A stretch of DNA of 64,000 nt. It comes from Pseudoxanthomonas sp. 3HH-4. GTDB lineage: Bacteria; Pseudomonadota; Gammaproteobacteria; Xanthomonadales; Xanthomonadaceae. Below, in pieces: positions 35,448 through 43,297 of this stretch. The position numbers and the translations under genes are program-made. Position 1 is the first letter of the stretch. Each line of letters starts with the position of its first letter. The notes below the pieces were generated by a model. That model saw only the letters and a program-made list of their open reading frames with translations. It had not been told where the DNA came from and searched no databases. Location of the stretch: positions 418,426 to 482,425 of the forward strand of contig NZ_VFPB01000003.1 of the NCBI RefSeq assembly GCF_006716465.1, read 5' to 3'.

Positions 35448-37637
35448 ATGACCACCCGCCTCGCCATCGCGCTCGCCGCGACCCTCGGACTCGCCATGCC
35501 CGCCTACAGCCAGGCCGCCACCCCGGCCACCCAGACCGCCCAGGTCGCCAATCCCTTCTACGCCGAAAGCCCGCTGCCACTGCATTACCCGCAGTTCGAC
35601 AAGATCAAGGACAGCGACTTCGCCCCCGCCTTCGACGCCGGCATGGCCGAGCAGCTGAAGGAGATGGACGCCATCGCCAACAACCCGGCCGCGCCCACCT
35701 TCGAGAACACCATCATCGCGATGGAGAAATCGGGCCAGGTGCTGGACCGCGCCACCACCGTGTTCTTCAACCTGGTGGGCACCGACACCAACGATGCGCG
35801 CAACAAGCTGCGCGCCGATTACTCGGCCAAGTTCGCCGCGCATGGCGACGCCATCAGCCTGAATCCGAAGCTGTTCGCCCGCATCAAGGCGCTGTTCGAC
35901 AAGCGCAACGACCTGGGCCTGGACGCGCAGGGCGTGCGCCTGATCGAGCGCTACCACACCAGCTTCGTGCGCTCCGGCGCCAACCTCAACGAAGCCGACA
36001 AGGCGACGCTGAAGAAAATGAACGGTGAGCTGGCGTCGCTGGGCACCACCTTCAGCGACAACGTGCTGAAGGAAGTCAACGCCTCGGCCGTCGTCGTTGA
36101 CGACGTGAAGCAACTCGACGGCCTGACCGATGGCCAGATCGCCACCGCGGCCGAAGTCGCCAAGAAGCGTGGCCTCGAGGGCAAGTACGTCCTGACCCTG
36201 CTCAACACGACCGGCCAGCCGCCGGAGTCGCAGCTGACCAACCGCGCCCTGCGCCAGCGCCTGCACGAAGCCTCAGTCGTGCGCGGCAGCCGCGGCGGCG
36301 AGTTCGACACCACCGCGCTGGTCTCACGCATCATGAAGCTGCGCGCCGACCGCGCGAAGCTGCTGGGCTACCCGAACCACGCGGCCTATGGCCTGGAAGA
36401 CCAGACTGCGCGCACGCCGGAAGCCGTCAACGCGATGCTCGGCAAGCTGGCCCCGGCTGCCGTGGCCAATGCCAAGCGCGAAGCCGCCGACCTGCAGGCG
36501 ATGATCGACCAGGAACAGAAGGCCAAGGGCGAGCCGACCTTCGCGCTCGAGCCGTGGGACTGGGCGTTCTACACCGAGAAGGTACGCGCCGCGAAGTACA
36601 ACTTCGACGAATCGCAGCTCAAGCCGTACTTCGAGATGAAGAACGTGCTGGAAAACGGCGTGTTCTACGCCGCGACGCAGCTGTACGGCCTGACGTTCAA
36701 GGAACGCACCGACCTGCCGAAGTACCACGCCGACACCTGGACCTACGACGTGTTCAACGCCGATGGTTCGCAGCTGGCGATCTTCATCTTCGACCCGTAT
36801 GCGCGCGACTCCAAGCGTGGCGGCGCCTGGATGAATTCGTACGTGTCGCAGTCCGGCCTGACCGGCGACAAGCCGGTGGTCGCCAACCACCTGAACGTGC
36901 CGAAGCCACCGGCCGGCGAGCCCACGCTGATGACGTGGGACGAAGTGACCACCACGTTCCATGAATTCGGCCATGCGCTGCACGGCATGTTCTCCGACGT
37001 GAAGTATCCGTACTTCAGCGGCACCAGCGTGCCGCGCGATTTCGTGGAATACCCGTCGCAGGTCAACGAGATGTGGGCCGACTGGCCGTCGATCCTGGCC
37101 AACTACGCCAAGCACCACAAGACCGGCGACGCGATGCCGCAGGCGCTGCTGGACAAGGTGATCGCCGCATCCAAGTTCAACCAGGGCTTCGCGACGACCG
37201 AGTACCTGGGCGCCGCGATGCTGGACCAGCGCTGGCACCAGATCACCGCCGACCAGGTGCCCGACGCCGCCGGCGTGATGAAGTTCGAAGCCGACGCGCT
37301 GACCGCCGACGGCATCAACTACAAGCCGGTGCCGCCGCGCTACAAGACGCCCTACTTCAGCCACATCATGGGCGGCTACTCCGCCGGCTACTACGCCTAT
37401 ATCTGGTCGGAAGTGCTGGACGCGAACAGCGTGGAATGGTTCAAGAACAACGGCGGCCTGAAGCGCGAGAACGGCGACCACTTCCGCAAGACGTTGCTGT
37501 CGCAGGGCGGCAGCCAGGATGCGATGAAGCTGTTCCGCGACTTCGCAGGCCACGATCCCGAGATCGAGCCCCTGCTGGAGAAGCGCGGCCTGACGGCACC
37601 CGCCAGCGCTGCGCCGGCGGCCACGCAGGTCAAGTAA
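35448..37637 (+). CDS. dcp: M3-family peptidyl-dipeptidase, exported
   Basis: Zinc metallopeptidase of family M3 that removes C-terminal dipeptides from oligopeptides. From ATG 35448 it has 729 residues, including the signal peptide MTTRLAIALAATLGLAMPAYSQ. The zinc motif is HEFGH at 505-509 inside TTFHEFGHALHGMFSDVKYP. The third ligand is in the downstream PRDFVEYPSQVNEMWADWPS segment, and the end carries PYFSHIMGGYSAGYYAYIWSEVLDAN. A longer frame from 35373 lacks a signal peptide. The signal peptide puts it in the periplasm, as in other xanthomonad Dcp proteins. Confidence 0.93.
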   Translation: MTTRLAIALAATLGLAMPAYSQAATPATQTAQVANPFYAESPLPLHYPQFDKIKDSDFAPAFDAGMAEQLKEMDAIANNPAAPTFENTIIAMEKSGQVLDRATTVFFNLVGTDTNDARNKLRADYSAKFAAHGDAISLNPKLFARIKALFDKRNDLGLDAQGVRLIERYHTSFVRSGANLNEADKATLKKMNGELASLGTTFSDNVLKEVNASAVVVDDVKQLDGLTDGQIATAAEVAKKRGLEGKYVLTLLNTTGQPPESQLTNRALRQRLHEASVVRGSRGGEFDTTALVSRIMKLRADRAKLLGYPNHAAYGLEDQTARTPEAVNAMLGKLAPAAVANAKREAADLQAMIDQEQKAKGEPTFALEPWDWAFYTEKVRAAKYNFDESQLKPYFEMKNVLENGVFYAATQLYGLTFKERTDLPKYHADTWTYDVFNADGSQLAIFIFDPYARDSKRGGAWMNSYVSQSGLTGDKPVVANHLNVPKPPAGEPTLMTWDEVTTTFHEFGHALHGMFSDVKYPYFSGTSVPRDFVEYPSQVNEMWADWPSILANYAKHHKTGDAMPQALLDKVIAASKFNQGFATTEYLGAAMLDQRWHQITADQVPDAAGVMKFEADALTADGINYKPVPPRYKTPYFSHIMGGYSAGYYAYIWSEVLDANSVEWFKNNGGLKRENGDHFRKTLLSQGGSQDAMKLFRDFAGHDPEIEPLLEKRGLTAPASAAPAATQVK

Positions 37638-37664
37638 GCGGACTGCCAGGTTGCATGATGTTTC

Positions 37665-37688
37665 CCACGCCACCTTCGGGTGGCGTGG
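37665..37688 (+). terminator. TTCG-capped hairpin after dcp
   Basis: CCACGCCACC-TTCG-GGTGGCGTGG, a 10-base perfect stem with a stable UUCG loop, 27 bases after the dcp stop. Only a weak T-tract follows, so termination may be Rho-assisted. Confidence 0.65.
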
Positions 37689-37727
37689 TGCTTTCAGGGA
37701 ACTGGAATCCCCGAGTGGCGTGCCGGG

Positions 37728-37773
37728 TTTTCCACAATGCATGTGGATGGAACCTGCACGAAACTGTGGATAA
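37728..37773. promoter_or_regulatory. Cluster of DnaA-box-like nonamers
   Basis: TTTTCCACA at 37728-37736 has one mismatch to TTATCCACA. TGTGGATGG at 37742-37750 is the reverse orientation with two mismatches. TGTGGATAA at 37765-37773 is a perfect DnaA box on the minus strand. The first two form an inverted pair TCCACA-atgca-TGTGGA. Confidence 0.35.
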
Positions 37774-37946
37774 CCCTCTGCCCGCCTTGTGCGGCGGACG
37801 TGTCAATACGGGTGGCGAAAATTTCACCACCCCGCACTTCCAGCCATCGGGTTTGCCCTGGCGAACCATCACGGCGCCCTCGATGCCTTGAAGGTTGAGC
37901 CAAAGGGTGGCACGCCAGGGCGCACCCGACATCTCCGTGGATGGGA

Positions 37947-38831
37947 TCAGGCGTCGAAGGCCTTGCCCAGTGCCGCGTAGGCCTGGCGCTGCTCATCGGT
38001 CTCCGCACGCGGCGCCGTGATCTCCAGTTCCACGATCTGGTCGCCGTGTGGCGTGCCGGGCAGGCCGCGCCCGCGCAGGCGCAGCTTGCGGCCGGAATCC
38101 GAGTCCGCCGGGATCTTCAGGTCCACTGCGCCACCCAGCGTGGGGACGCTGACGGTTGCGCCAAGGGCCGCCTGCCACGGCGTCAACGACAGCACATGGA
38201 TGATGTTGCGGCCGTCAACCTCGAACTGCGGGTGCGGCGCGTACTCCACTTCCAGCAGCAGGTTGCCGCCCTGCATGCCTTGCCCGGCCAGACGGATCAC
38301 CTGCCCCGGCTTCACGCCCGTCGGTACGCGGACATCAAGCTGCCGCCCGTTGACGTTCACCCGCACGCTGCCGCCGTCATGCACCGCCTGCAACGGCACC
38401 GACAGCTTCGCGCGCGAATCCCGCATCGGCTGCGGTCCGCGCGCCTGCGCCTGCTCCGCGCGGGCGCGCCTGCCGAACAGTCCTTCGAAGAAATCACTGA
38501 ATCCGCCGCTGCCGCCACCCGCGCCGCCGAAGATCTCCTCGTAATCGAAGTCCTGCGATCCCGGTCCGCCGCGCCCGAAATCCGGCGGTGGACGGAATTC
38601 TTCGCCGGGCCTGTAACCGCGCGCGCGCAGCTGGTCGTAGGCTGCCCGCTTCTGCGGGTCACGCAGGGCCTCGTACGCCTCGTTGACGGCCTTGAACTGA
38701 TCCTCGGCGCCGGGCTCCTTGCTGACGTCGGGGTGGTACTTGCGGGCCAAGCGACGGTACGCCGTCTTGATCTCGGCGTCGCCGGCCGTGGGCTCGACGC
38801 CCAGCACCGCGTAATAGTCCTTGAACTGCAT
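37947..38831 (-). CDS. cbpA: Curved-DNA-binding / DnaJ-class co-chaperone CbpA
   Basis: DnaJ homologue lacking the zinc-finger domain. Its 294 residues match CbpA (about 306). J domain at residues 1-70 contains YYAVLGVEPTAGDAEIKTAYRRLARKYHPDV (HPD near 33-35). A Gly/Phe-rich linker (about 75-130; FGGAGGGSGGFSDFFEGLFG) leads to the two beta-sandwich substrate domains ending in GRGLPGTPHGDQIVELEI. It stimulates DnaK and can bind curved DNA. It lies downstream of hsp20 on the same strand but behind a terminator, so it is probably a separate transcript. Confidence 0.92.
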   Translation of the reverse strand: MQFKDYYAVLGVEPTAGDAEIKTAYRRLARKYHPDVSKEPGAEDQFKAVNEAYEALRDPQKRAAYDQLRARGYRPGEEFRPPPDFGRGGPGSQDFDYEEIFGGAGGGSGGFSDFFEGLFGRRARAEQAQARGPQPMRDSRAKLSVPLQAVHDGGSVRVNVNGRQLDVRVPTGVKPGQVIRLAGQGMQGGNLLLEVEYAPHPQFEVDGRNIIHVLSLTPWQAALGATVSVPTLGGAVDLKIPADSDSGRKLRLRGRGLPGTPHGDQIVELEITAPRAETDEQRQAYAALGKAFDA

Positions 38832-38886
38832 GGAATCTCCGCACGATCACGCGGGATGCCGTCCACCATGGCGGGGAGGCATCCGG

Positions 38887-38913
38887 AAAAAAGAAAAGGC
38901 CCGCGACGCGGGC
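38887..38913 (-). terminator. Intrinsic terminator of hsp20
   Basis: On the minus strand GCCCGCG-T-CGCGGGC is followed by CTTTTCTTTTTT, a standard intrinsic terminator 70-90 bases after the hsp20 stop. Confidence 0.8.
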
Positions 38914-38980
38914 GCCACGGGCCGATTCTATCGCTCCGCCCGCTACCCCGCCGTGTATACCGGCGGGGCCCCGGCACGGC

Positions 38981-39421
38981 TTACTGCACCTGGATGCGGC
39001 GCGGCGTGGTTTCAGGCTTCTTGGGGATGTCGATCTGCAGGACGCCGTGCCGGCCGGTGGCGGTGATGCCGTCGGCGTTGGCGCTGTCCGGCAGCGAGAA
39101 GCGGCGGTAGAAGGTGCCGTGGACGCGTTCCATGCGGGAATAACGTGCGCCCTCTTCCTTCTCGGATACCCGTTCGCCCCGCAGGGTCAGGATGCCCTTG
39201 TCCATGTGGATCTCGATGTCCTTCGGGTCCACGCCCGGAATGTCGGCCAGGATCACGAAACGGTCATTGTCCTCGCGGATGTCCACGCGCGGCGCCCACT
39301 GGCTGGTCACCACATTGGACTGGTCGGCGTCGGCCTCGCCCAGGAAGCGGTCGAAGACCTGCTTGATCTCGTCCTGCAGGCCGCGGGCATTGCCCCAAGG
39401 GTTGTACTGCACGATGCTCAT
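38981..39421 (-). CDS. Small heat-shock protein Hsp20
   Basis: ATP-independent holdase that binds unfolding proteins. From ATG 39421 (GAGGAGATA upstream) it has 146 residues. The alpha-crystallin domain spans about 42-135: PRVDIREDNDRFVILADIPG, EIHMDKGILTLRGER, MERVHGTFYRRFSLPD, HGVLQIDIPKK. The N-terminal MSIVQYNPWG and the C-terminal RRIQVQ tail with an I-x-V motif are typical. A sigma-32 type promoter lies 53 bases upstream. Confidence 0.94.
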   Translation of the reverse strand: MSIVQYNPWGNARGLQDEIKQVFDRFLGEADADQSNVVTSQWAPRVDIREDNDRFVILADIPGVDPKDIEIHMDKGILTLRGERVSEKEEGARYSRMERVHGTFYRRFSLPDSANADGITATGRHGVLQIDIPKKPETTPRRIQVQ

Positions 39422-39473
39422 GTCGGTATCTCCTCTGGAAGTGGCGCCGGCCCGGCCAGGCGCCGATGCCGGG

Positions 39474-39502
39474 AAAATAGGCGCTTGCCCAGGCATTTCA
39501 AG
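39474..39502 (-). promoter_or_regulatory. Sigma-32 (heat-shock) promoter of hsp20
   Basis: On the minus strand CTTGAAA, 14 bases, CCTATTTT. This matches the sigma-32 consensus (CTTGAAA, 13-15 bases, CCCATnT) almost exactly, and the spacing to the hsp20 start is reasonable. Confidence 0.8.
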
Positions 39503-39569
39503 CCCGTCACGGCCGCACCACACCGACACGCTAAACTGCATTCAGTTTCCCTCCACACAAGGCATCCCC

Positions 39570-40049
39570 ATGAGCATCCAGGTTGGCGAGCGCATTCCCG
39601 AAGTGACCCTCAAGCGCATCCGTGAAGGCGTGGAAACGGTGGATACCACCACCCTGTTCGACGGCCGCAAGGCGGTACTGTTCGCCGTGCCGGGCGCATT
39701 CACCCCGACCTGCTCGGAGAAGCACCTGCCCAGCTACGTGCAACACTTCAACGACTTCCGCAGCCGCGGCATCGAAGTCTTCTGCGTGTCCGTCAACGAC
39801 CCCTTCGTCATGCAGGCCTGGGGCAAGACCCAGCACGTGCCGGATGGCCTGCAGATGCTGGCCGATGGCAATGCCGACCTGGCCAAAGCGCTCGGCCTGG
39901 AGATGGACGCCAGCGCTTATGGCATGGGCATACGCGCCAAGCGCTTCGCCCTGTATGTGGAAGACGGCGTGGTCAAGAACGTGTTCGTCGAAGCACCGGG
40001 CGAGTACAAGGTTTCCGGCGCGGAGCACGTGCTGGAGCAGATCGGCTGA
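39570..40049 (+). CDS. Peroxiredoxin (Prx5 / hybrid type)
   Basis: Thiol peroxidase of the AhpC/TSA superfamily, Prx5 group. From ATG 39570 it has 159 residues. Peroxidatic cysteine C48 is in VPGAFTPTCSEKHLP; ICVSVNDPFV-like VFCVSVNDPFVMQAW and the C-terminal GAEHVLEQI are conserved. It reduces hydrogen peroxide and organic peroxides, usually with glutaredoxin. It is divergent from hsp20 and shares its 148-base control region. A membrane-protein gene begins three bases after its stop. Confidence 0.93.
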   Translation: MSIQVGERIPEVTLKRIREGVETVDTTTLFDGRKAVLFAVPGAFTPTCSEKHLPSYVQHFNDFRSRGIEVFCVSVNDPFVMQAWGKTQHVPDGLQMLADGNADLAKALGLEMDASAYGMGIRAKRFALYVEDGVVKNVFVEAPGEYKVSGAEHVLEQIG

Positions 40050-40052
40050 GGT

Positions 40053-40802
40053 ATGCGACGTCGTGACCGATCCCACGACACGTTGAGGGCGCTGGTCGCG
40101 GCACAGGTCAGCGTGCCGCGACTTCAGATGAGCCTGCTGGTGCTACTGACCGCCGCCACCGGATTCCTCGCGTCCGTGGTGCTCTCCGCGATCGGCATGG
40201 ACGCGCTCTGGCTGCGCTACCCAATCTGCGTGCTACTCGCGTACGGCACGTTCCTCGGTTTGATCTGGGCCTGGCGCCGCCATCGCGAATGGGATCTAAG
40301 CGGCTTGCCCTCCGGTGACGGCGCTTCACCATCGTCGTCGTCCGGAAAGCATGATTGGCAGGGCGGCGGCGGCAGTTCCGGCGGCGGCGGCGCCAGCGCA
40401 TCGTTCGATGCCCCGGCAATGCATGCATCGTCCGCCTCCTTCGGTCCAATCCCGACCTCGGCCGAGCTTCCGTCGCTCGACAACACTCTCGATGCCGACG
40501 AGGCCCTGCCGGTCGTGTTCGTGATGGTGTTGCTCGGTGGCGCGCTGCTCGCGGTGGGCTGGGTGATCTGGATTGCGCCCACACTGCTGGCAGAACTCGC
40601 GCTGGACGCGGTCCTTTCCGCCGGCCTCTACCGACGCCTGAAGCGTCCGTCCACCGACGATCATTGGATCTCTACCACGCTGCGACATACGGGGAAGCCA
40701 TTCGTGGCAGCCACGCTATCCTTGCTCGTCGCCGGCGCCCTGATGAACCTGCTGGTACCTGATGCCACGTCGCTGGGTGAGTTTCTTGCTCATTTCCACT
40801 GA
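40053..40802 (+). CDS. Uncharacterised membrane protein with Ser/Gly-rich linker
   Basis: Not recognised. It has 249 residues from ATG 40053. Two hydrophobic segments lie near 25-48 and 52-73. A 70-residue polar, Ser/Gly-rich loop follows (SPSSSSGKHDWQGGGGSSGG, ASASFDAP). A third and fourth hydrophobic segment lie near 150-185, and a last one near 218-236. It follows the peroxiredoxin gene after three bases, and its stop is two bases from the stop of the convergent pbpC, leaving no terminator. Codon use is like the neighbours. Confidence 0.7.
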   Translation: MRRRDRSHDTLRALVAAQVSVPRLQMSLLVLLTAATGFLASVVLSAIGMDALWLRYPICVLLAYGTFLGLIWAWRRHREWDLSGLPSGDGASPSSSSGKHDWQGGGGSSGGGGASASFDAPAMHASSASFGPIPTSAELPSLDNTLDADEALPVVFVMVLLGGALLAVGWVIWIAPTLLAELALDAVLSAGLYRRLKRPSTDDHWISTTLRHTGKPFVAATLSLLVAGALMNLLVPDATSLGEFLAHFH

Positions 40803-40804
40803 CC

Positions 40805-43156
40805 TCAACGCAACACGTTGAATCGCACCCGCGCCCATGCACCGTTGTCAGCCAGCGCGGTGAGCTGGTGTTCGCCCGTTTCGGTGAAATCATGCTGGAA
40901 CGCCTGCGCGCCCCGAGTCTCCGCGATCCAACGACCGTCGAGCAGCCACTGCACGCCGGTGTCGGTGCCCAGTGCGCGCAACTGCAACCGGACGCCATGC
41001 TCACTGCCCGGCGCACGCGCCAGCGTGGCGAGGTCATTCAAGCCGTCGATGCGCAGTTCCTCAACCGCATCGCGGCCATCGGGCTGGCAGTCTTGCGACA
41101 ACGGCGGCAGCCGCGACGCCGTCCGCTCGCGCGCAGGCAGCCAAGGCGAGGCCAATGCAGGCCAGCGCGCTATCTCCGTGCTGCGCGCGTCGTGCGTGCG
41201 TGCGCACTCGCCCGAGAGACGCAGCCCGGTCCGCGCATCCACCTCGAAGCGCTCGCGGCCGGCACTCCACAGGCGTGCGTCGCGTTCGGCGAACGTGGGC
41301 GGCACATTGCCACCCAGCGTCCACGCATCGCGCCTGCGCTGGCAGAGCTGCGGCGACTCGGCTTCTGCCTGTGTGCCCAGCGGCCAGCAGACCTGCTGTT
41401 CCGCCACGTCGGCAGGTGGCGGCATCGGACCCGCATCGCCCTGCGCACGCGGCAGGCTGTCGATCACTTCGAACATCAACGGGAGCGCGGTGACCGCGCC
41501 GTACTGGCCAGGCAGCGGCGTGCCGTCGGGCCTGCCCACCCACACCCCGACGGTATGGCGACGGGTGCTGCCGAGCGCCCAGGCATCGCGGAAGCCATAG
41601 CTGGTGCCGGTCTTCCATGCCACGCGCGGCCGACTGCCGGTATCGAGTACGCCGCTTCCATAGCCGGGACGTGGATGCGCCTCCAGTACTTCGCGAATGA
41701 TCCATGCCGCGCCGGGCGACAGCAGGCGTCGATCGGAGGCTGGATCCTCTGCTGTGTAACGCACGCGGCCTGACAGTCCGCCACGATTCAATCCTGCGTA
41801 TGCGCCCACCAGATCCTCCAGGCGCGCACCTGTACCGCCGAGGATCAGCGACAGGTTGGGCTGCGCGCCGCGTGGATAGCGCAGGACCAGGCCGTTGTTC
41901 GCCAATCGCGCGGAGAACCGCGCCGGACCCACGCGATCCAGCAGGTCCACCGCCGGCACGTTGAGCGAGAGGCGCAAGGCGTCCGCTGCGCTGACGGGTC
42001 CGTTGAATGCAGCGTCGAAGTTGCCGGGCCGGTAACCGCCGAACGATTGCGGCGCGTCGATCAACAGGCTTTCGGAATGGATCAGGCCATCATCGAGCGC
42101 CAGCCCATACAGGAACGGCTTCAGCGTCGAGCCGGGCGAGCGCCACGCCTGCACCATGTCCACATGCCCCAGGCGCTCGCGATCGCCGAATGCCACCGAG
42201 CCGACGTATGCACGTGCTTCCATCGTGGCGTTGTCGACCACCAGCAGCGCGGCCGACGTGCGCGCGGGCAAGGTGGAGAAGTAGCCCTGCACGCGCTCCT
42301 CGAGGGTGCGCTGCAGGCCAGCATCGATGGTGGACGTGATGCGCGACGCGCGCGGCTGCTGGCGGCGCAGGCGTTCGGCCAGCAGTGCGGCGCTCAACGG
42401 CGCTTGCAGGCTTCGGGCGACGACGGGCTCGATGCGTGCATCTTCCACCTCGGTCTTCGACCAGACGCCGAGATCGGCCATGCGCTGCAACACCTTGTCC
42501 CGCGCGATACGCGCCGCATCCGGATGGCGGTCAGGGCGTAGCCGGCTGGGCGATTGCGGCAGCACCGCGAGCAGTGCTGCCTCGGCATGCGAAAGCCGCG
42601 ATGCCGGCTTGCCGAGATACGCCCAGCTCGCGGCATCCACGCCTTCGATGGTGCCGCCGAACGGGGCGCGCTCCAGGTAAAGCGTCAGGATCTCGCGCTT
42701 CGAGAGATGGGCTTCCAGTTGCACCGCGCGCAGCATCTGCTTGGCCTTGCCCCATGGCGTGCGCGAATGCCGGTCCAGCATGCGCGCGACCTGCATGGTC
42801 AGCGTGGAGCCGCCGGAGACCACCCGCCCGTGCTGCACGAACTGCCCGGCCGCACGCATGAGCGCCCACGGATTGATACCGGGATGTTTCCAGAACCAGC
42901 GGTCCTCATAGTTCAACAACGCCTGCAGGTAGAGCGGCGACACCGTGTCGGGCGTGGCGGGATAGCGCCAGACACCATCGCGGTCGGCGAAAGCGCGCAG
43001 CGGCGTGCCGTCGCGCGCGACGACCAAGGTGCTGGTGTCGCGGATTTTCGGCAGCGGTGGTGGGAAGGCGACATCGAGGACCAGCAGCGCGACGAGCACG
43101 GCGACGGTAGCCCAGCGCAGCCAGGTCAACAGCCCGGGGAAAGGTCGCTTTTGCAT
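40805..43156 (-). CDS. pbpC: Penicillin-binding protein 1C
   Basis: Bifunctional peptidoglycan synthase, 783 residues from ATG 43156 (MQKRPFPGLLTWL). Membrane anchor near 10-30. Glycosyltransferase family 51 motifs: LNYEDRWFWKHPGINPWAL, GGSTLTMQVARML and KREILTLYLERAPFGGTIEG. Transpeptidase motifs: SPGSTLKPF with the active serine, SLN in RLSLNVPA, and KTGTS. A C-terminal PBP1C-specific beta domain begins near 680. A 32-codon longer frame translates the REP element upstream and is rejected. It follows the alpha-2-macroglobulin gene, the well-known pairing in which both are thought to repair or guard the envelope. Confidence 0.95.
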   Translation of the reverse strand: MQKRPFPGLLTWLRWATVAVLVALLVLDVAFPPPLPKIRDTSTLVVARDGTPLRAFADRDGVWRYPATPDTVSPLYLQALLNYEDRWFWKHPGINPWALMRAAGQFVQHGRVVSGGSTLTMQVARMLDRHSRTPWGKAKQMLRAVQLEAHLSKREILTLYLERAPFGGTIEGVDAASWAYLGKPASRLSHAEAALLAVLPQSPSRLRPDRHPDAARIARDKVLQRMADLGVWSKTEVEDARIEPVVARSLQAPLSAALLAERLRRQQPRASRITSTIDAGLQRTLEERVQGYFSTLPARTSAALLVVDNATMEARAYVGSVAFGDRERLGHVDMVQAWRSPGSTLKPFLYGLALDDGLIHSESLLIDAPQSFGGYRPGNFDAAFNGPVSAADALRLSLNVPAVDLLDRVGPARFSARLANNGLVLRYPRGAQPNLSLILGGTGARLEDLVGAYAGLNRGGLSGRVRYTAEDPASDRRLLSPGAAWIIREVLEAHPRPGYGSGVLDTGSRPRVAWKTGTSYGFRDAWALGSTRRHTVGVWVGRPDGTPLPGQYGAVTALPLMFEVIDSLPRAQGDAGPMPPPADVAEQQVCWPLGTQAEAESPQLCQRRRDAWTLGGNVPPTFAERDARLWSAGRERFEVDARTGLRLSGECARTHDARSTEIARWPALASPWLPARERTASRLPPLSQDCQPDGRDAVEELRIDGLNDLATLARAPGSEHGVRLQLRALGTDTGVQWLLDGRWIAETRGAQAFQHDFTETGEHQLTALADNGAWARVRFNVLR

Positions 43157-43182
43157 GAAGGGTTGTAGCGATGCGTATGGCC

Positions 43183-43248
43183 GTGGGAGCGACGTGAGTC
43201 GCGATAAGGCGTTACCGGCAATCCGTCGCGACTCACGTCGCTCCCACG
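43183..43248. repeat. Paired REP palindromes (copy 3)
   Basis: GTGGGAGCGACGTGAGTCGC and its reverse complement bracket about 20 bases between pbpC and the alpha-2-macroglobulin gene. It is the same family as the copies at 8.8 and 33.2 kb, with GTGG in place of GTAG at the head. Confidence 0.85.
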
Positions 43249-43265
43249 GCAACCAAGGATGCGGC

Positions 43266-43291
43266 CCTTCTCCCCGCGAGCGGGGAGAAGG
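43266..43291 (-). terminator. Stem-loop downstream of alpha-2-macroglobulin gene
   Basis: CCTTCTCCCCG-CGAG-CGGGGAGAAGG, an 11-base perfect stem just beyond the stop of the alpha-2-macroglobulin gene. There is no clear T-tract, so it may stabilise the message or act as a weak terminator before pbpC. Confidence 0.5.
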
Positions 43292-43297
43292 AAAGCG

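Larger units (their letters stand above)
37638..37946. other. 309-base convergent gap dcp / cbpA
   Basis: This gap holds the dcp hairpin, a cluster of three DnaA-box-like nonamers (37728-37773) and a near-palindrome GGTGGCGAAAATTTCACCAC at 37811 (ending at 37831). A 100-codon minus-strand frame crosses all of it but has no family match and is not called. Confidence 0.55.

Noticed and set aside
37630-37932. 100-codon minus-strand frame in the dcp-cbpA gap
   Set aside because: It overlaps the dcp terminator, the DnaA-box cluster and a palindrome, and shows no family signal. It is more likely a conserved non-coding element.
8827-43248. REP palindromes as a CRISPR array
   Set aside because: They are inverted, not direct, repeats and occur as isolated pairs at three distant sites; no cas genes.
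40805-43252. Longer PBP1C beginning at 43252
   Set aside because: The additional 32 codons translate a REP palindrome; ATG 43156 gives the normal N-terminal anchor.
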